Shown: in pieces, positions 8,414 through 17,932 of the stretch
Layout of the letters: every line of letters begins with the position of its first letter
How positions within the stretch are numbered: position 1 is the first letter of the stretch
From: Cyclobacteriaceae bacterium
GTDB lineage: Bacteria > Bacteroidota > Bacteroidia > Cytophagales > Cyclobacteriaceae
Direction: 5' to 3'
Assembly (NCBI GenBank): GCA_028285685.1
Contig: JANQOR010000034.1
Coordinates: 219,612-283,611 of the forward strand
Length of the DNA: 64,000 nt
Notes under the pieces: model-generated
Database searches by the model: none
Told to the model about the DNA's origin: nothing
The model's input: only the letters and a program-made list of their open reading frames with translations
Program-made: the position numbers and the translations under genes

Positions 8414-10075
8414 ATGGAAGAAAAGAAAGAGTCCCTCAATTTTATTGAGCAAATGATTGAAGCAGACCTGGAAAATGGGAAGCACAGTTCCGTTGTTACT
8501 CGATTTCCACCTGAACCAAATGGCTACCTACACATTGGACATGCTAAGTCTATCTGTTTGAATTTCGGTCTTGCTCAGAAATATGGCGGCACCTGTAACC
8601 TTCGGTTTGACGATACCAATCCGGAAAAAGAAGATACGGAGTACGTTGATTCCATCAAGCATGATATCAAGTGGCTTGGTTTTGATTGGGATGAACGGGA
8701 GTATTACGCCTCAGATTACTTCGAGCAACTCTATGAGATGGCACTCAAGCTGATTAAAAAAGGATCCGCTTATGTCGATGATCTGCCTGCTGATGAATTC
8801 AATAAATTAAAGGGAACACCAACAGAACCCGGAACCCCAAGTCCATATAGAGACAGACCAGTAGAGGAAAATCTGGACCTCTTTACGCGAATGAGGACAG
8901 GTGAATTTAAGGAAGGGGATCGTGTTCTGCGAGCAAAAATTGATCTTAGCTCTCCCAACATGCACATGCGTGATCCCATTTTGTTTCGGATCAAGCATAC
9001 GGATCACCACCGTACCGGGAGTGCATGGTGCATTTATCCCACCTATGATTTCGCACATGGCCAGTCCGATAGCATAGAGAACGTGACACACTCTCTCTGC
9101 ACCCTGGAGTTTGAAGTGCATCGCCCGTTATATAATTGGTTGATTAAAGAACTTGAGATCTACCCATCAGAACAGACTGAGTTTGCGCGGTTGAACCTCA
9201 GCTATACGATCGTCAGCAAGAGAAAACTTAGAGAGCTTGTCGAAGGCAATCATGTGAATGGATGGGACGATCCACGAATGCCTACGCTCTCGGGCATAAG
9301 GAGAAGGGGGTTTACACCTGAATCAATTCGGGAATTCGTGAAGAAAACGGGTGTTGCAAAAAGAGATGGTCTAAATGACGTAGCACTGTTGGAACATGCC
9401 GTACGGGAAGATCTAAATGCCAAAACAAACCGTGTATTTGGGATTATGGATCCATTAAAACTGATCATTACCAACTGGCCAGAGGATAAAACCGAGATGC
9501 TTCCAGCTGTCAACAATCCAGGCGACGAATCAGTAGGATCGCGAGAGATGGCATTCACAAAGGAGCTCTATGTCGATCAGGTGGATTTTATGGAAGATCC
9601 CCCAAGTCCAAAAAAGTGGTATAGGTTGGGCCCGGAACGCGAAGTGCGTCTCAAGTTTGGCTATATCATAAAGTGCACGGGATTCAAAAAAGCTGACGAT
9701 GGAAGTATTGTAGAGATTTACGCAGAATACGATCCTGACACTAAAAGTGGACATGATACGAGCGGAAAGAAAGTGAAAGGAACCTTGGGATGGGTTTCTG
9801 CAAAGCATAACATCAATGCAGAAATTCGACTGTATGATCGGCTGTTCCTAACTGAAAACATGAATGACATTGACGACGATTTCAAAAACCATCTCAATCC
9901 CGACTCTTTGGAAATAAACACGAAAGCCGTGCTTGAGGAATCGTTGAAAAGCGCCAACGTTGGAGACCAGATACAGTTCGAACGAATCGGTTATTTCCGG
10001 GTTGATGAAGATTCTACTCGGGACAAGTTGGTTTTTAACAGGACAATAACGCTGCGTGACAATTGGGCTAAGTAA
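8414..10075 (+). CDS. glnS: Glutamine--tRNA ligase
   Basis: The product charges tRNA-Gln with glutamine in the cytoplasm. This 553-residue protein has the class I synthetase HIGH motif in PPEPNGYLHIGHAKS (HIGH at residues 40-43) and the KMSKS-type loop IVSKRKL near residue 268. Between them are the GlnRS-specific stretches RFDDTNPEKE and DFAHGQSDSIE. The C-terminal half is the two-beta-barrel anticodon-binding region. Length fits bacterial GlnRS. Start choice: the ATG at 8414 is followed by a typical N-terminal extension and lies just downstream of a promoter-like box. The MOSC gene follows 41 bp later on the same strand. Confidence 0.97.
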   Translation: MEEKKESLNFIEQMIEADLENGKHSSVVTRFPPEPNGYLHIGHAKSICLNFGLAQKYGGTCNLRFDDTNPEKEDTEYVDSIKHDIKWLGFDWDEREYYASDYFEQLYEMALKLIKKGSAYVDDLPADEFNKLKGTPTEPGTPSPYRDRPVEENLDLFTRMRTGEFKEGDRVLRAKIDLSSPNMHMRDPILFRIKHTDHHRTGSAWCIYPTYDFAHGQSDSIENVTHSLCTLEFEVHRPLYNWLIKELEIYPSEQTEFARLNLSYTIVSKRKLRELVEGNHVNGWDDPRMPTLSGIRRRGFTPESIREFVKKTGVAKRDGLNDVALLEHAVREDLNAKTNRVFGIMDPLKLIITNWPEDKTEMLPAVNNPGDESVGSREMAFTKELYVDQVDFMEDPPSPKKWYRLGPEREVRLKFGYIIKCTGFKKADDGSIVEIYAEYDPDTKSGHDTSGKKVKGTLGWVSAKHNINAEIRLYDRLFLTENMNDIDDDFKNHLNPDSLEINTKAVLEESLKSANVGDQIQFERIGYFRVDEDSTRDKLVFNRTITLRDNWAK

Positions 10076-10116
10076 TGAGTTTTATAATGTTGGATTTTGG
10101 ATTTTAAAATGTCCCC

Positions 10117-10908
10117 ATGATTAAGGTAACCGGTCTGTATATCTATCCCATCAAGTCTTTACGAGGGATAGAAGTCGATAGCTGTGAAGTATTGGAAAGA
10201 GGATTTAAGCACGATCGCCGATGGATGATCATAGATTCAGATAACAAGCTGGTCACTCAGCGCACACATCCCCACCTATCGCAAATCAAGGTTCATTTGC
10301 GTGATGATGCAATCGTTGCCTCTCACACAGGGTATGATGATATTGAAATCCCTCTGATGCTTAATGAAGGCAGGGAAGAACAAGTAACTGTCTGGAATGA
10401 TGAAGTGCCTGCGATTGTGGCTGATGAGAAGATCAACGACTGGATCTCTTCAATTGCACGCATGCATTGTAGACTGGTTTTCATGCCTGAACATTTCGAA
10501 CGACGCGTAAATCCTGAAAGAGCAAGAAATCACGAAAATGTGAGTTTCGCCGATGGCTACCCGTATCTTATTATCAGTGAGGCTTCACTGGAGGACCTAA
10601 ATTCAAGGATGGACACACCACTGCCCATGCATCGCTTTCGTCCCAACATTGTTGTAAAAGGTGTTGAGCCCTATGCGGAGGATAATTGGAAGGATTTTAG
10701 CATTGGAAAAGTTTCTTTTTATGGAGCGAATCCATGCAAACGATGTGTTTTCACAACAATCGACCAAGAAACCGGGGAAAAGGGAGCTGAACCACTCAAA
10801 ACGCTGGCTACCTACAGAAGAGAAGGTTCTGAGGTGATCTTTGGTTTGAATGCCATTGCCTCTTCCGGAGGTATTATTGGGGTTGGGGATGAGGTGAAAT
10901 TAGGTTGA
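10117..10908 (+). CDS. MOSC domain-containing protein (YcbX/mARC-like)
   Basis: This 263-residue protein has an N-terminal MOSC beta-barrel domain (VTGLYIYPIKSLRGIEV) and a C-terminal MOSC domain. The conserved Cys region NPCKRCVFTTID puts cysteines at residues 207 and 210. Proteins of this type bind molybdenum cofactor and reduce N-hydroxylated compounds. Unlike some relatives there is no C-terminal 2Fe-2S ferredoxin domain, so an external electron donor would be needed. It follows glnS closely and may be co-transcribed, but a functional link is not evident. Confidence 0.9.
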   Translation: MIKVTGLYIYPIKSLRGIEVDSCEVLERGFKHDRRWMIIDSDNKLVTQRTHPHLSQIKVHLRDDAIVASHTGYDDIEIPLMLNEGREEQVTVWNDEVPAIVADEKINDWISSIARMHCRLVFMPEHFERRVNPERARNHENVSFADGYPYLIISEASLEDLNSRMDTPLPMHRFRPNIVVKGVEPYAEDNWKDFSIGKVSFYGANPCKRCVFTTIDQETGEKGAEPLKTLATYRREGSEVIFGLNAIASSGGIIGVGDEVKLG

Positions 10909-10919
10909 TTTGGGAATTG

Positions 10920-10952
10920 GTTAATTAGTTAATAACAAAAAGACTAATTAAC
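10920..10952. terminator. AT-rich inverted repeat between convergent genes (possible bidirectional terminator)
   Basis: Perfect 10-bp arms GTTAATTAGT and ACTAATTAAC are separated by 13 nt, and lie between the convergent MOSC and lipocalin-like genes. The stem is A/T-only apart from its ends and weak, so terminator activity is uncertain. Related AT-rich repeat strings occur elsewhere in the window. Confidence 0.35.
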
Positions 10953-10979
10953 TATTTCACTAATTGACTAATCCACTAA

Positions 10980-11693
10980 TCACATCTCCCTGACACTCCA
11001 TACCTCATAAAGGGGCTGACCTCTGCTATTGTTGCCCGAATGATGCCACTTGCCTTCTTTCATTTCGTAATTGAACTCCAAAGAAGCGCCTACGCGACTA
11101 TCATCTCTTGAGAAGAACTCGATGTTCTCGGTATACTTTCCATCAACTGTCGTGTATGTACCGCCACCAGTTCCAGAGAATCGTTTGGTTTCAGTATTGT
11201 AGGCGATCCATTGAAATCGAGTCCCGGACAATATTTTCATCGTCTTTCGTGGACGATTGGTGTCTCGTTCCTGCATTTCCCCATTTCGAATTCTTCCTGA
11301 CATCAACCAGGCTCCACTAAGATCACCCGGCGAACCATCATCCACGCGTTTGAACACATCGTTTGAACCTCCAATTTTTACCTGATCTTCCGAAATCTCA
11401 AGTTGGAAGACAGCGGTTGTTCCAACTCTGGCTGAATCACGGGTGTCAAACTCAATTATTTCGGTCATGGTCGTACCATCCAAAGACCAGGTTCCACCAT
11501 TTGTGGCAATAAACTCCCCTGTTTTGTTGTCATACCAGGTTGCCACCTGATATTTTTCTGAGAGAATGACCGCAACCTTCACTTCCCGACCATTCTCGTC
11601 CGTACTGACCATTTCCCATGCTCCAACCAATGATTGTGCATTGATTACAAGACCACCCAGAATGGCGATGCAAAAGGATAAAATATTTTTCAT
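10980..11693 (-). CDS. Secreted protein with two tandem lipocalin-like domains
   Basis: The ATG at 11693 was chosen because it gives a clean signal peptide (MKNILSFCIAILGGLVINAQ); a start 27 nt upstream would add a charged extension and overlap the preceding gene. The mature protein holds two similar halves: LVGAWEMVSTDENGRE ... EIIEFDTRDSARVGT, and LSGAWLMSGRIRNGEM ... ENIEFFSRDDSRVGA. This looks like a duplicated calycin/lipocalin-like beta barrel common in Bacteroidota exported proteins. Ligand and function are unknown. It starts 4 bp after the stop of the copper/haem lipoprotein gene, so the two are likely co-transcribed. Confidence 0.78.
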   Translation of the reverse strand: MKNILSFCIAILGGLVINAQSLVGAWEMVSTDENGREVKVAVILSEKYQVATWYDNKTGEFIATNGGTWSLDGTTMTEIIEFDTRDSARVGTTAVFQLEISEDQVKIGGSNDVFKRVDDGSPGDLSGAWLMSGRIRNGEMQERDTNRPRKTMKILSGTRFQWIAYNTETKRFSGTGGGTYTTVDGKYTENIEFFSRDDSRVGASLEFNYEMKEGKWHHSGNNSRGQPLYEVWSVREM

Positions 11694-11697
11694 GTTC

Positions 11698-13071
11698 TTA
11701 GTCTTTATAGTAGGCTCCAAATAATATCATCATCTCATCGGTACTTCTTAATCCAAAACGTAAGGTACGATTTTCCCAGTTATTGTAGGTAGCTTCTAAC
11801 CTTAAGCCTTCACCAGCCTGAAGTACAATTGGAGGATCTAATTCCAGAATTGGAGGGTGCTCCCAATCATAGGCAATGTATAGCAAATCCCCATCCCCAA
11901 CTCCACCGACCTTGAACACTTTAAATTCGGTCATGTGTTCATGAGCATGAGAAAAAAGCTGAAAAATGTTAATCTTATCATTAAAGAAAAAGTCCTTGGT
12001 AAGTGTGGTGACCTGTTGTGGTGGCAGGGAAAAATCATCGTGATTTAGATCTAAAATCTCGGCCACATGCTGCACCTCTGACTCCGGAACGGTGTGAATG
12101 TTTCCGTAGATTTCACCTACCATTACTTCATCAGTTCGATTTGCATAGTGCGCATTTAGATCAAATCCCTTTCCTCCCTGAAGCTTCAGCGCTACCCCCT
12201 CTGGATAGCGATAGTTCATTCTGGGCCACTGGGTCCCGGCCACAAACTGATGATACAGCAGCGGGAAAAGGTTATTGGCTATTACCTGATCATTTGCGTC
12301 GTAAAGATCTCGTATCGTCTTTTCTTGGGGGAAAATATGAATTGGAACATCGTCGTCAAATGTGTAAAAAATAAAGTGGTGACTCCCTGGCCGCATCACA
12401 ATTTCGACCTGGCTGATAAAAATATCTTCCTGAATATCGATCGGCTCATAGTAGAAAAGCTCCCGATCTCTGTTGGGCTCAACCTCAAAAGGCCCAAGAT
12501 GAAATTGAAATCCGGATTCTGGTGCAGTAAGTGGCTCAAATTCCAGTTCCTCAAATCTTGATTCATCCTCTAGCAACGTCACATCTGCGACCATGCCGTC
12601 TGACGGCGCACCGTTGATGATCCAGTCTCTAATAAATTCCAATTGGCCGTTAGTGAGGAAATCGCCACCTAAAGGCATGATAGCACCATAAAGTGGATGA
12701 TCAGAATAGAAGTGCTCTTGATCATTGGCATTAATTTTTTCCCATAAAAAACTCTTGAATAGACTGGGCAGCCCTTCCTGACCTACCAATTCCAACCCAT
12801 CTTCCTGAGCCGACTTATTGTTTGGCTGTCTGTTTACTAGCTGAGAATACGAAATATCGGAGGTAAGTATCAGGTCAGATTGTTTTGCGAACGTGCTTCC
12901 TGAGACATGACAATTGATGCATTGAGTATCCCAGATCTGGGTTTGAATGACGTCATAGGTAGCCATCTGATCAAGTGGAACCGACCCATCATCTTTGCCG
13001 CAGGACAAAACTCCGCCAACTAGCAATGTCAGTAGCAGTTTGTCTCTTAATTTTCTTGGGTTAAAACACAT
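11698..13071 (-). CDS. Haem c / copper type II (PHM-like) monooxygenase family lipoprotein
   Basis: The ATG at 13071 gives a lipoprotein signal (LLLTLLVGGVLSC, lipidated Cys24); upstream ATG 13092 and GTG 13122 are possible but fit less well. A haem-binding CINCH (residues 51-55) lies in an N-terminal cytochrome c-like domain. The C-terminal half contains every copper ligand pattern of peptidylglycine alpha-hydroxylating monooxygenase: GSHHF, LNAHYAN, SHAHEH and TDEMM. Such enzymes hydroxylate C-H bonds using copper, O2 and a reductant; here the haem domain may deliver electrons, which is inference. It lies directly downstream of the acylase-like lipoprotein gene and upstream of the lipocalin-like protein, all leftward, suggesting one exported operon. 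Confidence 0.82.
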   Translation of the reverse strand: MCFNPRKLRDKLLLTLLVGGVLSCGKDDGSVPLDQMATYDVIQTQIWDTQCINCHVSGSTFAKQSDLILTSDISYSQLVNRQPNNKSAQEDGLELVGQEGLPSLFKSFLWEKINANDQEHFYSDHPLYGAIMPLGGDFLTNGQLEFIRDWIINGAPSDGMVADVTLLEDESRFEELEFEPLTAPESGFQFHLGPFEVEPNRDRELFYYEPIDIQEDIFISQVEIVMRPGSHHFIFYTFDDDVPIHIFPQEKTIRDLYDANDQVIANNLFPLLYHQFVAGTQWPRMNYRYPEGVALKLQGGKGFDLNAHYANRTDEVMVGEIYGNIHTVPESEVQHVAEILDLNHDDFSLPPQQVTTLTKDFFFNDKINIFQLFSHAHEHMTEFKVFKVGGVGDGDLLYIAYDWEHPPILELDPPIVLQAGEGLRLEATYNNWENRTLRFGLRSTDEMMILFGAYYKD

Positions 13072-13122
13072 GTCGACGTTAAGATTGTTCATTAAGTTAG
13101 ACAATCTCACGTCTAATATCAC

Positions 13123-15288
13123 CTAATTTCTTTCTCCAGGTCGATAGGTTTCTTCCGCTCTTTTCTCTACATCTTCCCTATAAAATGCCACAACCTTGAA
13201 ATTCGCATCGGCGTATCTTTGGGCCTGATCATAAAAATGTGAAGAATTTGGATCGTTGCTTTGGCCTCCTGCCAACAATGTTTTGGCTTTTAACCTCTCA
13301 CCAAACTCAACTGCCGCCACAAAGCTATTACCCCTGGTCCCGTAGATCTTGTTTGTTTTCTGATTCGTCCTCATCCCGTATGCGGCTAATGCACCCCAAC
13401 GTCCTGTTGTCAACCCAACAGGAATGCTAGGTTTGTTGTCGTCGAACTGCAGATCAATGGAACCATCTAATCTTTGGAAACGACAAATGTCCCCCCAAGG
13501 CGTGTTCCAGCTTCCAAACTTCTCTTCCAACTCAGTGACCGCTTTAGTAAAAACCTCCAAACGAGTAGCTTCCGGCAGACCTGTTCCGAAGTAGTTAAAT
13601 CTGTCCATTCCGCGGAGGCCACCAGGTATTTCCGCGTTTCTATAAAGTGCCATGCCATAAAAATGAGCTAATGACATTCCTACTGATTCCTTGCCTGTCT
13701 TCATGTCCCAATTTCGTAAGACATCAATTGCTTCAGCTAGGGAAGCTTCCTTTCCGGAGTTATCGTACGCTCTGATCAAGCCGGGGACCACCTCCTCGAA
13801 GGCAGGTAGATAAGGATCGTACGCCATTTCAATTAATCCATCCAACGTCAAATCTTTCGCTCTTAATAATAGGTCGATAGCATGAACTCCCCTGAAATTT
13901 TCAGGGATTCGTGACATATAGTTGGGGTAGTCTTCCTTCTTTGGACTGTACTGAGCAGCACTAGTAAATGGTGTCGAATTACAATTTTGTATCCAGCCGT
14001 TGGCCGGATTAAACACGGTTATTGCCTCATCCACAGGATGAAGGCCTTGCCAATCCGTGGCAGGATTACTACCATCAACCGGTTTCGTATAGTCGAACCG
14101 GACATCACGCTTTGGAATGAAATTACCATGGTAGTAAGCAATGTTTCCTTCAGAATCGGCAAAAACTGTATTGTTCGAAGAATTCGTTCTGATATTCATC
14201 ATTTCCCGAAATTCAGCGTGGTTCTTTTTCTTAGTTCGAGTATAGGATTGTTCCAGCGCCTTTACTGGTTCCCACATTAGGGCAGTGGAGACCCACTTGT
14301 CACCAATTTTCTGTGTGATTGGCCCATGATGCGTTCGGTAAATGGTAAATCTTGTCTTCTTGGTAATATTCCCTTCCTTGTATTTGAGAAACACATCCTT
14401 CTTTTCTACTGGTCGCTTTTCATCACCATAAGTGTACACCAACTTCCCATTTTCTTCACTAACATCTTCCACAAATTCATCGATCACGTCTGTATAAGTA
14501 GATGTGTGCATCCAGCCGGTATTTTCATTGAATCCTTGATAGACAAAAAATTGACCCCAGGTCACAGCACCATAGGCGTTCAACCCTTCCTCACTGACCA
14601 TGTGAACTTCACCTCTGAAATAAAAAGAGGTATGTGGGTTTATAAGCAACATTGCATTTCCTGAAGCAGTAAGGTCACCTGCTATTGCAAACCCATTCGA
14701 ACCTCTTGGTTCCTCCATGAAATCCGGATCAGCAGTGGCCAGTGCTACAGGCCCACCACCTTCGTAGAACTCTTTTATTTTCCGAACTGAGACGCGTTCA
14801 ATGTCTCCACCAATAGATCCCTCTGTAAAATACATGGTCATCCAGGGTTCAAACTTTTTGATCACCTTTGGCCTGACTTCAGGATTGGTGTATAGGTAGT
14901 AGTTAATCCCAGCAGCCCAAGAATCACATAACTTCTTAAGCCATTCTGGACTCGATTCATAATTTTCGACCGCTTCTTCCTGTGTCATAAAAAGTCGTGC
15001 ACGCAGATCACTATAAAGTGCACTTTCACCTTCTGCCTCAGCTAAGCGACCGATAGCCCAGGCAAAGTTTCGTTCTACTCTTGGAAAATCATCTTCGCAC
15101 TGCGCATAAAGCAAACCAAAAACAGCATCTGCATCGGTCTTTCCGTAGATATGGGGCACTCCATAATTATCCCGGATGATCTCGACGTTTTCAGCCTGTG
15201 TTTGCCATGCGGCTACTTCAGGGTCAGAAGATTTAGGAGACGAACATGCAGCGACTAGTATAGGAGCAAGAATGAGAATTCGATTCAT
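13123..15288 (-). CDS. Penicillin acylase / acyl-homoserine-lactone acylase family lipoprotein (Ntn hydrolase)
   Basis: The ATG at 15288 gives a 721-residue protein with a lipobox (ILAPILVAAC, Cys15); a start 45 nt upstream adds residues that do not look like a signal. The alpha-chain has DNYGVPHIYGKTDADAVFGL. The self-processing site is EEPRGSNGFAIAG, making Ser197 the predicted N-terminal nucleophile after cleavage; many relatives also use Ser. Beta-chain motifs include LLINPH and NNTVFADSEGNIAYYHG. The family hydrolyses amide bonds of beta-lactams, acyl-homoserine lactones or related acyl amides; the substrate cannot be told here. It probably acts in the periplasm or on the outer membrane. 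It is first in a leftward three-gene exported cluster. Confidence 0.9.
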   Translation of the reverse strand: MNRILILAPILVAACSSPKSSDPEVAAWQTQAENVEIIRDNYGVPHIYGKTDADAVFGLLYAQCEDDFPRVERNFAWAIGRLAEAEGESALYSDLRARLFMTQEEAVENYESSPEWLKKLCDSWAAGINYYLYTNPEVRPKVIKKFEPWMTMYFTEGSIGGDIERVSVRKIKEFYEGGGPVALATADPDFMEEPRGSNGFAIAGDLTASGNAMLLINPHTSFYFRGEVHMVSEEGLNAYGAVTWGQFFVYQGFNENTGWMHTSTYTDVIDEFVEDVSEENGKLVYTYGDEKRPVEKKDVFLKYKEGNITKKTRFTIYRTHHGPITQKIGDKWVSTALMWEPVKALEQSYTRTKKKNHAEFREMMNIRTNSSNNTVFADSEGNIAYYHGNFIPKRDVRFDYTKPVDGSNPATDWQGLHPVDEAITVFNPANGWIQNCNSTPFTSAAQYSPKKEDYPNYMSRIPENFRGVHAIDLLLRAKDLTLDGLIEMAYDPYLPAFEEVVPGLIRAYDNSGKEASLAEAIDVLRNWDMKTGKESVGMSLAHFYGMALYRNAEIPGGLRGMDRFNYFGTGLPEATRLEVFTKAVTELEEKFGSWNTPWGDICRFQRLDGSIDLQFDDNKPSIPVGLTTGRWGALAAYGMRTNQKTNKIYGTRGNSFVAAVEFGERLKAKTLLAGGQSNDPNSSHFYDQAQRYADANFKVVAFYREDVEKRAEETYRPGERN

Positions 15289-15491
15289 TTTCTTTAGGTT
15301 ATGTGGGGCGTCAAATATCGTGAAAAAGAACAATTAATGACCACACTGCAACCCTTCACTCCTTCTTTTAATCTAATAACCAGAATCCTTTAGCTGAACC
15401 GTCCAGAAATAACATCTTTTGTGTTCATTATTGGACACATGATTATTCGCGCTTCTCATAAATCACTAAGGATCAGTACCTTATGGCAAAT

Positions 15492-15535
15492 GGCACATTA
15501 ATTGGAAATCGAATGTCCACGTAACCTTTAAAAAA
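15492..15535 (+). repeat. Duplicated leader/promoter region, copy 1
   Basis: The 44 bp immediately before the permease at 15537 are almost identical to 18155-18198 before the second permease. Shared elements are GGCACATTAATTGGAAATCG, AATG, CCAC and TAACCTTTA. It presumably contains the promoter and translation signals: a TTG 17 nt before a TAnCCTTT-like box is visible, but it is a poor match to the consensus. Confidence 0.7.
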
Positions 15536-15536
15536 T

Positions 15537-17909
15537 ATGTTATTCAACTTCTTCAAAATCACCTTCCGAAACTTTAGAAAAAACAAATCCTATGTTTTCA
15601 TAAATCTCTTAGGTCTGGGTCTGAGTCTCGCTTGCTGTATTGTAGGTTATCTCAACTTCAAGTACGCTGCTGATTTTGACAAAAATCATGAAAATCATGA
15701 GCAGATCTACAAAGTGCATGGATATAAGGAAGTACAAAACAATAATGTGCAGATCGGCATTACACCAATGCCCCTGGGAGATCAGATCAAAGATCGATTT
15801 ACAGGCATTACGCATACAAGTAGGTATGCGTCGAATGGTCTAGTATTAAAAAAGGAACTCAAAGTCTTCAACCAAAATATCGGTTTTGCCGAAGAAGACT
15901 TCCTTGAAATGTTTACGCTCCCAATGAAATATGGTGATGCGGCAGCATTGAAGGATCAAACCAAGATCATTTTAAGTGCTGAAACGGCGGAAAGCTATTT
16001 TGGAGAAACAGATCCAACAAATGAAATCGTCAACATCATTACTTCTGACGGTGAACAAATCCCTATGATTGTAGGGGGCGTGTTCGAAACAATACCTAGG
16101 AATTCTTCCATTAGGTTCAGCGGACTGACTCACTTTGACAACTATATCAAAATCGAGGAAAGGGAATCAAACGATTGGAGTCACTTCATAGCCGGGACCT
16201 TCGTAATGACAGATGGCCGATATCCGGAAAACCTTTTAGATGATATTAATTCCAATTTTATTCAAATTCAAAATGAAGCTAGACAAGACTTCAAGATATC
16301 TGAATACTATCTTGTTGGGCTAACCTCTTTAGGAAAGCATGTAACTGATATTCCATACAATTGGTTAAATGAGCCCCCGCCACCTCCAGCGATCACTGTT
16401 CCATTTCTTATGGCCTCTTTAATGTTGCTGATTGCTTGTTTCAATTTCACAAATACCTCCATAGCTATTTCGAGCAAGAGACTTAAGGAAATTGGAATAA
16501 GAAAGGTAATGGGTAGCAACAGGAGCCAGTTGATTGCTCAATTCATGGGCGAGAATCTCATTTTGTCCTTTCTTGCCATGGTAGTTGGAGTAGTGATGGC
16601 CATGTATCTGACACCTGTGTATGACGCATTATGGGATTTTATAGACATTAAACTAGATCTCACCTCTGATCTGGAAGTGTATGGATTCTTGATAGGCTTG
16701 CTCATTGCAACATCTATTGTCGCAGGGGCTTACCCCTCTTTATACATCAGTCGTTACAGACCAGTGAAAATTCTAAGAGGAAGTCTAACCCTGGGTGGTA
16801 CTAATCTTTTTTCCAGACTTCTATTGGGAGGTCAGTACTTGCTGACCATTATCGCTCTGATCTCAAGTCTAGCATTTGCCAACAATGCAAAATATCAATC
16901 TGAAGTTGACATTGGATTTTCCAAGGAGAACATATTAGGAGTCAGGGTGAATTCGCAATCTGAATATGAAAGCTACTATAATCTGGTCAGCACAAGTGCC
17001 GATGTTGAAAGTGCGATAGGAAGTTCAAGTCATATTGGCTGGTGGCATTACATAAGAAATGCAAAATCTGAGGACAAAGAGATCGAAGTGTCTTTGCTAA
17101 ACCTTGGGATCGAATATGATGAGATGATGGATCTTGAAATTTTGCAGGGCCGATATTTCGATCCGGAGTTGTATGAATATGATCGTGCAAACTCACTGAT
17201 TGTCAATGAGGTATTTGTGAAGGAAATGGGCTGGGACGATCCGATTGGAAAAGTGGTTCAACTCAATGATACTTTGCGAGTGAATGTGATTGGTGTGATG
17301 AAAAATTTCTATCAGTTTGGCTTTTTTGAGCCGGTCTTACCTTCCGGGTTCAGACTTTGCAACAAAGACGACATGAACTTCGTGGTTGTGAAAAGTCAAC
17401 TAAATCCAACGGACTTTCATGATAAAATGGAGGCATTGTGGTACGAAGTAGCACCCAACAAACCTTTTAATTCACAATTCCAGGCTGAGTCGATCGATCA
17501 GGTAGTCTCCGTCAACCAAAACATTACCAAAATGTTTGTGTTCCTTGGATTCCTTGCCTTGATCCTGTCAAGTATTGGATTGTATACCCTGGTTTCGCTT
17601 AACATTATCAAAAGGGTTAAGGAGATAGGAGTTAGAAAGGTATTGGGAGCAAGCATCAATCAGATATTGGTTTTGATGAACCGGCAGTTCTTTTGGTTGT
17701 TGTTAATCGCGACAATAATCGGATCTGTATTATCTTATCTGGCAATAGATGCTTTGATGGCTTCCATTTTCTCACTCTATCAGGCAATAACCTATTTCAC
17801 GGTTCTGGCACCTTTCCTAGGTCTCATTGCAATAGCCGTACTCATCGCATCATTTAGAATTTTCAGAACTGCGGTAAGAAATCCAGTGGATTCATTACGA
17901 TACGAATAA
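15537..17909 (+). CDS. FtsX/MacB-type ABC transporter permease (tandem copy 1)
   Basis: This 790-residue permease has an N-terminal membrane segment (INLLGLGLSLACCIVGYLNF), a MacB-like periplasmic domain, an FtsX block with EIGIRKVMGS near residues 318-328, a second periplasmic domain, and a C-terminal FtsX block with EIGVRKVLGA. It has the MacB permease layout without the ATPase. It lacks the prefix domain seen in the PadR-linked permeases. It is very similar along its whole length to the next gene, sharing the first 40 residues almost exactly, the FNFTNTSIAISSKRLKEIGI block and the C-terminus. It has its own leader and terminator, so it is probably expressed as a single unit. Confidence 0.92.
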   Translation: MLFNFFKITFRNFRKNKSYVFINLLGLGLSLACCIVGYLNFKYAADFDKNHENHEQIYKVHGYKEVQNNNVQIGITPMPLGDQIKDRFTGITHTSRYASNGLVLKKELKVFNQNIGFAEEDFLEMFTLPMKYGDAAALKDQTKIILSAETAESYFGETDPTNEIVNIITSDGEQIPMIVGGVFETIPRNSSIRFSGLTHFDNYIKIEERESNDWSHFIAGTFVMTDGRYPENLLDDINSNFIQIQNEARQDFKISEYYLVGLTSLGKHVTDIPYNWLNEPPPPPAITVPFLMASLMLLIACFNFTNTSIAISSKRLKEIGIRKVMGSNRSQLIAQFMGENLILSFLAMVVGVVMAMYLTPVYDALWDFIDIKLDLTSDLEVYGFLIGLLIATSIVAGAYPSLYISRYRPVKILRGSLTLGGTNLFSRLLLGGQYLLTIIALISSLAFANNAKYQSEVDIGFSKENILGVRVNSQSEYESYYNLVSTSADVESAIGSSSHIGWWHYIRNAKSEDKEIEVSLLNLGIEYDEMMDLEILQGRYFDPELYEYDRANSLIVNEVFVKEMGWDDPIGKVVQLNDTLRVNVIGVMKNFYQFGFFEPVLPSGFRLCNKDDMNFVVVKSQLNPTDFHDKMEALWYEVAPNKPFNSQFQAESIDQVVSVNQNITKMFVFLGFLALILSSIGLYTLVSLNIIKRVKEIGVRKVLGASINQILVLMNRQFFWLLLIATIIGSVLSYLAIDALMASIFSLYQAITYFTVLAPFLGLIAIAVLIASFRIFRTAVRNPVDSLRYE

Positions 17910-17932
17910 GAAACTAATCACTCAACTATGAC

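Noticed and set aside
15420-15439. Near-palindrome TGTGTTC-N6-GGACACA in the divergent acylase/permease spacer as an operator
   Set aside because: It has one mismatch, no second copy and no adjacent regulator gene; could be chance.
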